A DNA stretch of 50,343 nt from a virus. The stretch covers positions 1 to 50,343 of IMG/VR virus record IMGVR_UViG_3300035698_003909; one strand, written 5' to 3'. Position numbers and translations under genes: made by a program. The notes below the pieces were generated by a model that worked only from the letters and a program-made list of their open reading frames with translations, was not told where the DNA came from and searched no databases. Shown piece by piece: positions 16,845-26,607 of the stretch. Numbering within the stretch: the stretch's first letter is position 1; every line of letters begins with the position of its first letter.

Positions 16845-17021
16845 ATGGCACAAACAACAACATATGCAAAACGTAAATTGAATCCAAGAGCGTCAACAAA
16901 GCGCCAGAGTGAATATGAGTTTCCATTTGCTGGCGAATACGTGGCAGGCGAGGAGTTCAATACTGGCAGCAATCAAAATGACCCTAAATGGAAGAAGTTT
17001 GTCCGGGAGGGTAAGAATTGA
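16845..17021 (+). CDS. Small 58-residue basic protein
   Basis: AGGAG lies just upstream of ATG 16845. The start is MAQTTTYAKRKLNPRASTKR, followed by aromatic-acidic EYEFPFAGEYVAGEEF and a KKFVREGKN end. Its TGA is overlapped by the TTG start of the next gene, and its own 3' end (GGGAGGG) provides that gene's ribosome site. The function is unknown. It is probably a minor virion or assembly peptide. Confidence 0.7.
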   Translation: MAQTTTYAKRKLNPRASTKRQSEYEFPFAGEYVAGEEFNTGSNQNDPKWKKFVREGKN

Positions 17022-17932
17022 ATTTAGATGAAGTTCGTGATCTCGTATTAAGTTATCTGACACATTATGGCGGTAATCGAACAGGACGTGTTCCACCGAC
17101 CATAGTTGATAACATGATAAACCTGGAAATGCAAACTCATTTCAAACAGGTGAAAACTCAGCACAGTTACTGGCACACACGTCTCAGTCAATACATGGAT
17201 GATTATTCACTTCCATCAAGTTTGTATTCACCCTATATGGTTAAGGTTTCTGATGAACGTTATTATCCTGCCACATATCCATTTGTAGAAGATGCAAAAT
17301 CTACATCAACGACACGTACTCGTACAACAGAAGATGGCACTACGGTCGTCTCTATTCGTGACAGGTGGTATTGGATTCTTGGTACAACTCTTACACTCTA
17401 TCCAGCACCGCAAGAAGATACTGGAACCGAGACATCAGGAGCTTGTACAATTTCAGGCAGTGTTGTAACGATAAGCAGTGGATCGTTGGGCAGTAACAAT
17501 GATTATAAAGGCTATCTGATTACACTCGGTACTGTTGATTATGTGATATTGAGTCACACATCAACTTTGATTACTGTGGATGGAACTCCTGATGATACTG
17601 TTATTGCGTACACGATTTACAAACTTGGATTGCAAATATATGGATTGGAAACTCCCGCATCATTAACAGTTGGCAGCACAGAAGACGTTCCAGGGACTGA
17701 TACTGATGCTCAATGTATTGCAATACGTGCTGCTATCAACATCTTTACAACTCAGGTAAATGTAAAAAAATCTGATATAATCAATATTAGTGGATTGGAG
17801 AAGTTGCACGGAAGATTGATTAAACAAACAATGAATGACAGTTTGAATCAGCATCCAGCACCAATTGGAATACAACCTTTCAATTTAAGAAGTTATCGTA
17901 CAGGATCGCAATCAAGAGGGTACAGATACTAA
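17018..17932 (+). CDS. Probable tail adaptor/head-completion protein
   Basis: This 304-residue protein is started by TTG 17018, because GGGAGGG lies at ideal distance and TTGA gives stop-start coupling. It begins MNLDEVRDLVLSYL, then VDNMINLEMQTHFKQVK, a helical layout common in gp4-like or adaptor proteins of P22-type phages. The inserted Thr/Ser-rich beta domain in the middle (about residues 140-210) is unusual for that group. It lies between tailspike and the large tail protein. Confidence 0.6.
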   Translation: MNLDEVRDLVLSYLTHYGGNRTGRVPPTIVDNMINLEMQTHFKQVKTQHSYWHTRLSQYMDDYSLPSSLYSPYMVKVSDERYYPATYPFVEDAKSTSTTRTRTTEDGTTVVSIRDRWYWILGTTLTLYPAPQEDTGTETSGACTISGSVVTISSGSLGSNNDYKGYLITLGTVDYVILSHTSTLITVDGTPDDTVIAYTIYKLGLQIYGLETPASLTVGSTEDVPGTDTDAQCIAIRAAINIFTTQVNVKKSDIINISGLEKLHGRLIKQTMNDSLNQHPAPIGIQPFNLRSYRTGSQSRGYRY

Positions 17933-20319
17933 TGCCAGAACTTGAAATTACAAACTTTCGTGGAGTGTTTCAGAAATCATCTACTTTTGATTTGCCAGAT
18001 GTATATGCGGAAACGTGTAAAGACCTGCTACCTACATATGAAGGCAAGCTTATCAAGCGTGATGGTTATGCTACTGCAACATTGAATAGTGTTGCATTCA
18101 GCACTGATACCACAACCACAGTCGCACTTGGAACCATACAGTCCATGTACGAGCTTGTAACGGGTCGTGACACGACTTCAGCCCCTAATGAAGCCCGTAT
18201 ATACCTTGCTCAGACAAGTGCTGGTAACGGGCGTCTGTGGCGTTGGAGAGAAGATCAGGGAACGTGGCATGATCTGTCTGGTGATGCAACTGATATGAGG
18301 GATGTTGATGGGACTGTGCAACCTGCTACGTTTTTGGATGACGATGGGATTATAAGGCTGCTTACTGGCGATCGAAGTGTCAACTTTCCGTTATGGTGGG
18401 GATATACAGGGGAACGATTCACTAATGCATATTCAAGTTACGATGGTACAAAGACTGCGGTTTCTGGCGCTTTTTTAACAGCAGCAGTTAATTCAACTAT
18501 TTCCAAGCCGGATGCCAATAGCTATCTAACGAAGTCTGAAATATCACAACCTGCGTTTGCTACTTGGGTGTCTTTGGTTGCAGAAGGAATAAAACCAGAA
18601 CTTAACTATCACTATTACAAGATTGCATTCCAATATGATAATAAACAATGGACATTACCAAGCAAGTCTACTGCTTATATAGAAATTCCAGGGTCATTAG
18701 ACAAACGTATCAGATTGGATATTGCTATACCAAATACAATAGATCAGCGAATTACAGGAATTGCAATATTTAAACGTATGACTCCAACTGCTGGACAGTG
18801 GGATTCATCTATCGGAGACTATTACCTGGTATTAAGCACATATTTTAATGCAGCTTTTGGTTCGTTTGCGTCTCCAAATTACAAAATATGGCCTTATGAT
18901 GGGGATTTTATTCCTGGGACATATGCTACCGCGACTACTGATTTTACAATAAGTTCGAGTATTACAGGGGATAATGCTCTTGGTACAGACCTGTACAACA
19001 ATTGTTTAATAATTGCAAGAAAGCAATCAGATTCAAGTATATCTTACAGGTTTATATCGGATACACAAGCAACAGCAGCTAACGCGCAAAAAATTGTAGT
19101 CTCTGATGGAACTGGTCTTACAGATGGTGCTGATTATGATCTTATCATTGTTGGTGGTTGGTGGCTAGCAAGTGGTAGTTATAAATACACAATTGTAGAT
19201 GATTTGTCAAAAGAAGCGCTTGAAAGTTTCATATCAATGACAACTTTTCTTGGAATAACAGACGAGACAATCACTGATGTTTATCCTAAATATGGTACGA
19301 TGGTTAATGGTCAAGCATTCTACGCAAGTGCATGGCACGCAGATGAAACCAAGTCATATATTGTACCTTACGGAATGATCACACCATCGGGTCTTGTTGC
19401 CAACGATGTGCATCCGATCTTAAATGCTTTCACTCCAGGATTTCCAATCAAAGGAATTAGTAGTGTTGGAGACAGGTTAATCATTTACGGCAATGATAAA
19501 ATCAGTCGTGGAATCCTTCCATCTACAAATGAAACATCATGGGATTTTGAGAAACTGTTTGATGAGTACGGATTGCTTGCAGAAGATTCACTGATTAATA
19601 TTTCTGGCAAGGATTACTTTCTTGCAACTGATTGGCAGATCAAAGTGTTTGATGGTTCCATACGACCACAGGCAATCAGTGACGGTATTTACACACAGCT
19701 ACATGCTGCCGGAGATGCATCTATTGCATATTTGCAAGCAGCCAAAGCAACATACATGCCAAAGCTCAATATGTACATGATCAAGTTCCAGACAGGAGCA
19801 TCAACATATGAATATTGGGCATTTGATGTCGCAGGTCAATTAGGATGGATTCAATTTGCCTGGCATGTAACAACCACATCAACTGATCAGAACTTCACAG
19901 GATTCTTTCGTGGGCAGAACGGGAATAGCTTTGCACATGCATCAATTGGTGTCTTCTTGCTCAACTCTGGCACTGATGATGGTGGTATTGACATTAGTCC
20001 TTCATATATTAGTCATCAGATTAGCAGTAATTCAAGTCTGGAACATCATCTACGACAACTATCTGTCACGTACCAAGCTGATACGCAGATTAAAGTGGAT
20101 ATATATTTGGATAATTCGGCATCGGCATTGACGCAGGTTGATGATAATTTCGCAGCACAGACGTCAATAGCATCTGATAACAAAGGAATGCCATTAGGAT
20201 CACGTTGCAGGAACTTCCGGTTTAAGGTCAGTCTTGAATCTACAGACATTGCAAGTAATACAGACTTGGAACTGGACAGATTATCAATGACTCATGATAT
20301 ATCAGGTGGTGCAGTTTAA
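17932..20319 (+). CDS. Large tail protein (tail hub/stopper candidate)
   Basis: This 795-residue protein starts MPELEITNFRGVFQKSS, then LPTYEGKLIKRDGYATATL, an opening common to large tail or DNA-stabilisation proteins of podoviruses that fold into beta-propeller-like bodies. It is beta-rich throughout, with repeated Gly/Asp/Tyr segments (TFLDDDGIIRLLTGDR, GMVNGQAFYASAW, FLATDWQIKVFDG). There is no signal peptide or enzyme motif. It is stop-start coupled with the genes on both sides. The exact role (nozzle, stopper or hub) is inferred from size and position. Confidence 0.6.
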   Translation: MPELEITNFRGVFQKSSTFDLPDVYAETCKDLLPTYEGKLIKRDGYATATLNSVAFSTDTTTTVALGTIQSMYELVTGRDTTSAPNEARIYLAQTSAGNGRLWRWREDQGTWHDLSGDATDMRDVDGTVQPATFLDDDGIIRLLTGDRSVNFPLWWGYTGERFTNAYSSYDGTKTAVSGAFLTAAVNSTISKPDANSYLTKSEISQPAFATWVSLVAEGIKPELNYHYYKIAFQYDNKQWTLPSKSTAYIEIPGSLDKRIRLDIAIPNTIDQRITGIAIFKRMTPTAGQWDSSIGDYYLVLSTYFNAAFGSFASPNYKIWPYDGDFIPGTYATATTDFTISSSITGDNALGTDLYNNCLIIARKQSDSSISYRFISDTQATAANAQKIVVSDGTGLTDGADYDLIIVGGWWLASGSYKYTIVDDLSKEALESFISMTTFLGITDETITDVYPKYGTMVNGQAFYASAWHADETKSYIVPYGMITPSGLVANDVHPILNAFTPGFPIKGISSVGDRLIIYGNDKISRGILPSTNETSWDFEKLFDEYGLLAEDSLINISGKDYFLATDWQIKVFDGSIRPQAISDGIYTQLHAAGDASIAYLQAAKATYMPKLNMYMIKFQTGASTYEYWAFDVAGQLGWIQFAWHVTTTSTDQNFTGFFRGQNGNSFAHASIGVFLLNSGTDDGGIDISPSYISHQISSNSSLEHHLRQLSVTYQADTQIKVDIYLDNSASALTQVDDNFAAQTSIASDNKGMPLGSRCRNFRFKVSLESTDIASNTDLELDRLSMTHDISGGAV

Positions 20320-21272
20320 TGGCATACAACATCCTAAAACGCTTTGAGAAGCAGACTGAGATTAATCCGGAAGGAATGAATGCTCTCATTGATGAAATTG
20401 GTAAGATTACTGGGGCATTGACACCTACTGATCGTGGGATACCTGCAAGTCTTGATCAAGTGTCTGGTGGGACAGGATTAACACCAGAAGATATAACAGT
20501 ATTACGTGATAATGCAGGATCAGTTGTATCAGGTTCCAGTGTTAGATTGACAGATGATGGGACTATCAATGTTGACAAATTAGCGAGTGATACGATTGCA
20601 TTGAGTGTTGATCAGACTACAATTGACCATGGCACGATAGGTGGATTGACAGATGATGACCACACACAATACATCTTAGTTGATGCATCACGGGCATTTA
20701 ATAATGGTGCTACAAATGATTGTGCAGTTGTTATTGAGGGTGGTGCTAATGCTGTGTTGGCTTTGGATGCTGATTACGATAGTGGTGGTTCGGCAAATGT
20801 AGCATCAACTGTAGTTTTTCGGGATAAAGGATCACAAATCGGGTATATATCCACAGCAAATGATATATTTGGTAATGTAATTATTATAGACGCCAATCAA
20901 GGGGCAGTTGCTGGTAAGGTAGTGTTGGCATATAGTGGTGGTGATACGGAAATAACAGGCAAGACAGTAACAAAAGAAGGAATGATTAATAACATAACAC
21001 GAATTACAAGTATAAAAAGTCCGTATACAATGCTTGTAACAGACCATGTGCTGTTTGTTGATACTGATGGTGGTGCTATCACAGTCAATCTGCTTGCTGG
21101 TGTTGAAGGCACTAATCTTAAGATTATCAATTGTGGATCATCTGGTAATGATCTGACAGTCGATCCAAATGGAACTGAGCAGTTGTATGGCAGTGGTGCA
21201 GGAGTAGCAAGTACATTATCAGATGGTGAAGTAATCAATATTCATTTCAATGAAATAGAAGGATGGTGGTAA
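20319..21272 (+). CDS. Tail fibre-like protein
   Basis: This 317-residue protein has a helical N-terminus of about 40 residues (probable virion attachment). It is followed by Gly/Thr/Asp-rich beta segments including DHGTIGGLTDDDHTQY, a motif common in trimeric phage fibres. The C-terminal half (HVLFVDTDGGAITVNLLAG, LTVDPNGTEQLYGSG) resembles the knob region of fibre tips. The ATG is coupled to the previous TAA (TAATG). Confidence 0.68.
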   Translation: MAYNILKRFEKQTEINPEGMNALIDEIGKITGALTPTDRGIPASLDQVSGGTGLTPEDITVLRDNAGSVVSGSSVRLTDDGTINVDKLASDTIALSVDQTTIDHGTIGGLTDDDHTQYILVDASRAFNNGATNDCAVVIEGGANAVLALDADYDSGGSANVASTVVFRDKGSQIGYISTANDIFGNVIIIDANQGAVAGKVVLAYSGGDTEITGKTVTKEGMINNITRITSIKSPYTMLVTDHVLFVDTDGGAITVNLLAGVEGTNLKIINCGSSGNDLTVDPNGTEQLYGSGAGVASTLSDGEVINIHFNEIEGWW

Positions 21273-21273
21273 G

Positions 21274-22056
21274 ATGAGTCTATGGAAATTACTCACAGCG
21301 GCCTACAACAGTTCTGGTGATCCTGCAAAAGTACGTATTGACGCAAGCACATCATCGTTACAAACTATGAATTACCCACACCATGAAATACACGGAGCAT
21401 CTCATTTTTATATTGAAGGGGCAACAACACTGGGGAATGGTGGGACACTGTTTGTAAAGTTGGTTACTGGAAATGTTCTTGCATGGCCTCATTTTATTTG
21501 GGAGTTGAATTCATCTGGTATATTAACTGCAACTCTTGACGAAGATGCAACTGGTGGTATGACTGGTGGTGCTGTTGGTACAATTCACGCTAATAATAGA
21601 AATAATGGCTGTTGGACAGGCAGACATGATGGTGGAAATGGTGAAGCAACAGTACTGACTGACTCAACAAAGGCGTGGACGGTTGATGCGTTGATTGGTT
21701 ATCAAGTATTCAACACATTAGATGGATCAAGTGGGGTTATAACTGACAACGATGCAACTACTGTTATGGTAGTGGCACTGGCTGGTGGGACGGATAATGA
21801 TTGGGATACTGGTGACGAATATGAAATTAATAAAAGTAGAACAGTAATAACACCTGGCGTTACGACTTGCACAGATTACATTCAACGAGTCAGCAATCAA
21901 GGATTTGGAAGTAAGGCAGGTGGTGGAAGTACTTCACGAGAAGATGAATTAATGCTGAAACAAAATACTGTATATTGTCGATCATTCACATCAGGAACAG
22001 CAAGCAATATTGTAGGATTCAAAGCGGGTTGGTACGAACATACAGATCACAATTAA
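21274..22056 (+). CDS. Putative fibre-associated or receptor-binding protein
   Basis: This 260-residue, beta-rich protein starts two bases after the fibre-like gene stop. It is rich in Gly, Thr and aromatic residues, with NNGCWTGRHDGGNGEATVLTDS in the middle and a Cys-containing C-terminus. No family is recognised. It follows a fibre gene with a similar composition, so it could form the distal part or a cap. It closes this block ahead of a 116-base gap. Confidence 0.55.
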   Translation: MSLWKLLTAAYNSSGDPAKVRIDASTSSLQTMNYPHHEIHGASHFYIEGATTLGNGGTLFVKLVTGNVLAWPHFIWELNSSGILTATLDEDATGGMTGGAVGTIHANNRNNGCWTGRHDGGNGEATVLTDSTKAWTVDALIGYQVFNTLDGSSGVITDNDATTVMVVALAGGTDNDWDTGDEYEINKSRTVITPGVTTCTDYIQRVSNQGFGSKAGGGSTSREDELMLKQNTVYCRSFTSGTASNIVGFKAGWYEHTDHN

Positions 22057-22172
22057 ACAATGGCTCATACAGTCATCTCAACAAACAGGTACACATTATC
22101 ATGCCTGATACAATAAAGTTGCTTAGAATCGATTTATGTGTGAAATAGAGCTATTTAAAGAAGGAGTCAATC
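22057..22172 (+). promoter_or_regulatory. Intergenic gap with TTGCTTAGAAT motif
   Basis: There is no credible ORF here. At 22119-22142 lies TTGCTTAGAATCGATTTATG and a few more bases, which closely match the 3' arms of two early-arm hairpins (34250-34272 and 40954-40977). Unlike those, no complementary 5' arm is present here. It may be a shared protein-binding site or promoter element. GAAGGAG for the next gene follows. Confidence 0.4.
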
Positions 22173-22793
22173 ATGCCAGTACAACAAGGTCGTGATATAA
22201 ACATATTTGGTAGAGTAAACCCTACATTAGATTTTACAGGAGCAAGACGCGGTGGATCATCATTTGTTGATCCTATTACATTGCCTACTGGATTTCAGAG
22301 TCTTGGTACAACCGATCCTGCTGGCGGGATTGATATGAGCAAATTTGGTGGGTTTGCATCCTTACTCGGTGGAGCAGGAGCAGCATTTGGTGCATTTAAT
22401 GCAATAACTCCTGATTTTGATCCATCATTGACATCAGGTAAAGCGCGTGAACTTATAGCAGGACAGGGACGTGTTGGTGCACAGAAGATACAGCGTGGAG
22501 TTAGCCAGGGTATTCAAGACACTGCAAGTCAATTCGCTGCACGTGGTCTTGGATCATCTGGTTCTGTAACTGGTGATATTGCTGGAATGCGTGGTGCTGG
22601 TGTACAAGCTCAATCACAACTAAGTGCAGATTTGGACGCTCAATTACTTCAATTGTTGCAGTACATAGATCAGAGAGATGCACAGTTCGCACGACAGGAA
22701 GCACAAGGGAAGTCACAGTTCTTGGGTGATCTTGCTGATCTTGGATTAACAGTTGGCGGATTAGCATTAGCTCCTGCAACAGGCGGGGCATAA
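22173..22793 (+). CDS. Ejection/internal virion protein candidate (Gly/Ala-rich)
   Basis: This 206-residue protein has GAAGGAG ahead of the ATG. The centre has a Gly/Ala hydrophobic stretch (FASLLGGAGAAFGAFNAI), then helical Gln-rich repeats (SQGIQDTASQFAARGLGSSG), and the C-terminus is hydrophobic (LGLTVGGLALAPATGG). This is the composition of podovirus proteins that are ejected and insert into the host envelope. Position, first of four such genes after the tail genes, agrees. No sequence family is recognised. Confidence 0.6.
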   Translation: MPVQQGRDINIFGRVNPTLDFTGARRGGSSFVDPITLPTGFQSLGTTDPAGGIDMSKFGGFASLLGGAGAAFGAFNAITPDFDPSLTSGKARELIAGQGRVGAQKIQRGVSQGIQDTASQFAARGLGSSGSVTGDIAGMRGAGVQAQSQLSADLDAQLLQLLQYIDQRDAQFARQEAQGKSQFLGDLADLGLTVGGLALAPATGGA

Positions 22794-22838
22794 GTACCTG
22801 CATCTCAACTTGCAAGACAGCTCATATAGGAGATAATC

Positions 22839-23804
22839 ATGGCATTTGAAACATTACGTGGAGCAGTAGGTGGAGCTTTGCAGCAGAAGCTGTTTGAGAA
22901 CTCTCAATTAGGACAGCAGCAGATCATTGGCAGTAAGTTGAAAAATAGGCTTGCGGCATTACAAGTTGAGGAACAGTTCCCAATTCAGATGGAGAAGCTG
23001 AAGAAGTCGATTGATTTCATCACGGCATCTACTGATGAGAAAGAAGAAGTTATTGAACGCACTACTGCTATTGAACAAATGAGAACAGGTCAAGCTATAG
23101 AACGAGGCAAAGCTACTGAGACATCACAATCAAACATACTTAAACAGAGTGGTGAGCAACAGGGTGTGTTGCAGGAGCAAGCTGGTGATATACAGGCAGG
23201 ATTGCAGCAAACAAAAATAGATGCTACTGAACGTATGCAGACGGAGGCATTGTCTCAGGATTTCAATAAGTTCCAACAATCACTTGAACAAGCTGATTTG
23301 CAACAGATACGTTCTATTGATGCCAATCTTACGATGCAGGAACGTGAAATTGAATCTCGCATAACCGAACTTGATAAACGAATTGAAGCCACTGACAAAC
23401 TATCAGATAAGCAATTGAAAGGGCAATTAGAAGGTCAATTGGATGTTCTGAAGCAGAAACAAGCTTATGCGATAGAGCAAATGGATAAGGGTGAAGAGTT
23501 CTGGAAGAAACGACAAGAGTCTGTTGACAAGGGGTGGAACAAGCAGTGGAATCGTCAGAAGCGTGTATCTATGTTCAATGAGAAATTATACAACAAGCGT
23601 ATAAATAAGCAAACTGAGATACAGACGAAGTTTAATAGTGTGAACCGGCAACAGGTCATTGAAGATTACAATCGACGACTCACTGACGAGCTAACTCTTA
23701 CTAATCAAAAGTTGGAAGTTGATTATATGAATCAATTAAATGAGCAGCGTTTCATGTTGGATATGATGTACGGTAATGACACCTTTGATCTTGGAGGGTT
23801 TTAA
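22839..23804 (+). CDS. Gln-rich coiled-coil ejection protein candidate
   Basis: This 321-residue protein is almost entirely alpha-helical, with very high Gln, Glu and Lys content and heptad patterns (KQSGEQQGVLQEQAGDIQAG, ESRITELDKRIEATDKL). AGGAG lies before ATG 22839, and the next gene starts three bases after its stop. Long helical proteins in this location form the internal core or trans-envelope channel in podoviruses. The heavy Gln usage fits the phage-encoded tRNA-Gln. Confidence 0.62.
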   Translation: MAFETLRGAVGGALQQKLFENSQLGQQQIIGSKLKNRLAALQVEEQFPIQMEKLKKSIDFITASTDEKEEVIERTTAIEQMRTGQAIERGKATETSQSNILKQSGEQQGVLQEQAGDIQAGLQQTKIDATERMQTEALSQDFNKFQQSLEQADLQQIRSIDANLTMQEREIESRITELDKRIEATDKLSDKQLKGQLEGQLDVLKQKQAYAIEQMDKGEEFWKKRQESVDKGWNKQWNRQKRVSMFNEKLYNKRINKQTEIQTKFNSVNRQQVIEDYNRRLTDELTLTNQKLEVDYMNQLNEQRFMLDMMYGNDTFDLGGF

Positions 23805-23806
23805 TT

Positions 23807-24382
23807 ATGCCAGATATGTTAGATATGATTGTCAAAGAAAAATTTGATATTAGAAAGCAGCAACGCAAGTCATCATTGGAGCTTACAAACATGAGGCACA
23901 TCGCAGCCGACACTATGATGTTGTTTCAATTGTTCAGTGAGATACCAGAACAGTTTCGTGGTCCTATTGAAGGGCGAACAACAGGTGCTGCTGCATCATT
24001 TATGAAGTCTGATCCAAAGCTTGTCGCATATCAAGACCTTCGTGGGTTGATTATGGCAAATATTGCACGACATCTTGGCGGGGAAAAAGGTGTGTTGACG
24101 GATAGAGATGTTAAACGTATTGAAGACTCTTTACCAAAACGTAGTGATACTGATGAGTCGGCATTTGAGAAGATATTTGGTGTGTTGCAATTTGTGGACA
24201 CGCGTGTGAGAAGTAAGCAGTTTGAGTCTGCACAGGAACCAACCGGGCTTGGTGTTGATCTACGTGAAATGTCTCAAGCATATGCGGAAGGTTATGCGGA
24301 AGATAAGCAAGTCACAGGTGGATCATCCCGTATGCAGCCACGTTCATCTGCAACTGATTATCTTAACCAATTAGGATTCTAA
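23807..24382 (+). CDS. Ejection-module protein of unknown fold
   Basis: This 191-residue, largely helical protein contains FRGPIEGRTTGAAASFMKSD and a following conserved-looking DLRGLIMANIARHLGGEKGVLTDRD segment, a pattern found in virion proteins of various phages. It starts three bases after the coiled-coil protein and ends one base before the next gene, so it is part of the same unit. No catalytic motif is seen. Confidence 0.6.
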   Translation: MPDMLDMIVKEKFDIRKQQRKSSLELTNMRHIAADTMMLFQLFSEIPEQFRGPIEGRTTGAAASFMKSDPKLVAYQDLRGLIMANIARHLGGEKGVLTDRDVKRIEDSLPKRSDTDESAFEKIFGVLQFVDTRVRSKQFESAQEPTGLGVDLREMSQAYAEGYAEDKQVTGGSSRMQPRSSATDYLNQLGF

Positions 24383-24383
24383 T

Positions 24384-26045
24384 ATGGGTAAATTTCTTAC
24401 AAGAAACGACCTGACTCAGATTGTCAATAATCGTCCTGAAGGTGTCGAACCTACTGATATATTGAATGATCTCGCATATCGTGGGTTTGAGATTGAAGGA
24501 TATAATGCAGAGTTTAGTGCTGGTGATATGATGCACAACTTATTCCCGTCTGCTGGTAGGTTCATCAAGGATATTGCATACGCTTTCAGGCATCTGGTTC
24601 AAACAGTAAAAGGTCTTGCAAGCATAGGTAAGGCATTTGGTGAGAAAGGATTGTCAGTAGTTGGGCGTGAAGTCAGTGATGATAGTCAACGCATTCTTGA
24701 ACAGCTTGGTGAGTTTGCAAGTGATCGTTATGGAACAGGAGAACGAATAGCCAATACAATTGAGAAAGACCCGATAGGTTTCATAGCAGACGTGTCGGCA
24801 CTTGTTACGGGAGTTGGTGGTGCTGTAAAAGGTACCGGATCATTATTAGGCAAGATTAGCAAATCATCCAGAGTTGCAGACATTAGCAGTGCAATGCAGA
24901 AAGCTGGTGGTGTTGGTATCAAAACTGGTAAAGTACTGGAACCATCTCTAATTGTAACTGATGCCATGACTCCTGCTACAAAATCAGTGATTAGAAGTGG
25001 CGCAAAAGCTTTCATGAAAACTGGTATTGGGGAAAAGATCGAAGACTATGCCAGAGTCACATTTGCCAAAGCCATCAATCTTAGCAAATCTGAGCAGAAT
25101 CCATTTACAGCCATATACCCACGTAAATCAGTTGTCGATAAAGCTGCTGAGTTTGGTTATAATGGTACATTGACGGAAATGAGAGATCAGGCATTGATAC
25201 ACGGTAATACATCAAAGACTCATGTCGATGATAGTTTGAGTAGAATAACAACAACTCATGTAGGCGATAAGACTGTACAAAAAGTGTTGGATGTTTTAGA
25301 TACAGAATTGGCAGCAGGTCGTATTAAAATTTCAAAAGACAAGTTTGTTACCAGTGAGAAAGCGATGGCGCTTGAGCAAAAGTGGCATGATATGAGCATT
25401 AAGAACTCAACTGAAGGTCTGACAGTTTCTGAGATGAATGAATTAGGCAGAGACTATAACAGCATCATAGACGCCTATCAGAACAAGGCAGAGATTGGAG
25501 GTATAGGAACAGTCACTGTTGAGGCTAACGTACCTAAGAAGCGAACTATGGGCGAAATACGGGATGAATTGAGAGACAGTATTGATGATAAAGCAAAAGC
25601 AGGTGGGTACAATGATTATCGTAGCCAGAACAAGGAAACAATGTTTGCCACCAGATACGCAAATATGATGCAAGAGATGATGAATGTGTTTGCAGACAAG
25701 TCTGATTTTACAGATTCATTAGTTCTTATGGGAGGGATTATGGGATCAGTGTTGTCGATGTCGGCTCGTATTCTTGCAACTGCTGCCAGTGTGACCGGGT
25801 TACGTGTATATATTAAATCACCAAAATTCGCCAGTGCGTTCTTGAATGACGTGTTGACATTACGTGGGACTGAATTTGCTGATATGGCATCTGCATTACA
25901 AGCCGGTAAGCATGTAGGAACATCATCAAGTACAACGAGAAAGATATTTAAAAAGTTGCAGCCTGTATTCCCAGAGATAAGAATTGCAAGTAAAGCAAGT
26001 CAACCGGAACAAGCTACTCAATTTCAAGAGGAGAATCAACAATGA
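24384..26045 (+). CDS. Large ejection/internal virion protein candidate
   Basis: This 553-residue, mostly helical protein has two weakly hydrophobic segments, one near residue 140 (IGFIADVSALVTGVGGAVKG) and one near 450 (LMGGIMGSVLSMSARILATA). Ends are polar, and the C-terminus is Gln-rich. It is the biggest member of the four-gene ejection set and probably enters the cell with the DNA. I see no lytic transglycosylase signature. The next gene's ATG lies inside its last codons. Confidence 0.58.
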   Translation: MGKFLTRNDLTQIVNNRPEGVEPTDILNDLAYRGFEIEGYNAEFSAGDMMHNLFPSAGRFIKDIAYAFRHLVQTVKGLASIGKAFGEKGLSVVGREVSDDSQRILEQLGEFASDRYGTGERIANTIEKDPIGFIADVSALVTGVGGAVKGTGSLLGKISKSSRVADISSAMQKAGGVGIKTGKVLEPSLIVTDAMTPATKSVIRSGAKAFMKTGIGEKIEDYARVTFAKAINLSKSEQNPFTAIYPRKSVVDKAAEFGYNGTLTEMRDQALIHGNTSKTHVDDSLSRITTTHVGDKTVQKVLDVLDTELAAGRIKISKDKFVTSEKAMALEQKWHDMSIKNSTEGLTVSEMNELGRDYNSIIDAYQNKAEIGGIGTVTVEANVPKKRTMGEIRDELRDSIDDKAKAGGYNDYRSQNKETMFATRYANMMQEMMNVFADKSDFTDSLVLMGGIMGSVLSMSARILATAASVTGLRVYIKSPKFASAFLNDVLTLRGTEFADMASALQAGKHVGTSSSTTRKIFKKLQPVFPEIRIASKASQPEQATQFQEENQQ

Positions 26046-26599
26046 AACAATTAACCTTATTTATCGGATTGATGTTGTTACTGTGTGTGCCGGTATCTGG
26101 ACAACAGAATACGGCTATTGAAACTTACACCTATGTCGATTTAGAATTATCAAACACTGGTAATGACACTGTCGATACTGTATATCTGTTATTTCCGAAT
26201 GAACGTGACACATGGTATATGAGTGAGACACTGCCTACATCTACAATTCGCAGGGACCATCGTGCATACTTTGCTGGCGGTTGCGGTATAATGGTTGAAT
26301 ATAATAGTTCAGCAGGAGCAGACGATAGCTTACGTATTGACATGCGACCACTTGTGTGGGATGAGAAAGATAATGAGTATGCAGTTATTGAAGCCGATGT
26401 TACTTATCTTGTCATGGGACAAGCTAATGTATATTCACAGTCAACCAGAGACTATTTTGATGTGACTGATGCTGTAGAAGAGCATATCTACCTTACAGGT
26501 CTTGTGTGGAATTATGAAGGCGTTGAATTTGAAGTTCATTGTGGGGATGAAGGAACGTTCTCTACAACTGTCACTTTACAACCACATATCGTACAATAG
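26042..26599 (+). CDS. Secreted beta-rich protein with signal peptide
   Basis: This 185-residue protein has a classical Sec signal: MKQLTLFIGLMLLLCVPVSGQ, with cleavage likely after the SG near residue 20. The mature part is beta-rich and acidic (VDLELSNTGNDTVDTVYLLF), like an extracellular beta-sandwich. GAGGAG lies before the ATG. A signal peptide on a phage late protein implies export from the infected cell rather than direct assembly into the virion. It is the first of five adjacent genes encoding exported or lipid-anchored proteins. Confidence 0.65.
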   Translation: MKQLTLFIGLMLLLCVPVSGQQNTAIETYTYVDLELSNTGNDTVDTVYLLFPNERDTWYMSETLPTSTIRRDHRAYFAGGCGIMVEYNSSAGADDSLRIDMRPLVWDEKDNEYAVIEADVTYLVMGQANVYSQSTRDYFDVTDAVEEHIYLTGLVWNYEGVEFEVHCGDEGTFSTTVTLQPHIVQ

Positions 26600-26607
26600 G
26601 AGGAATT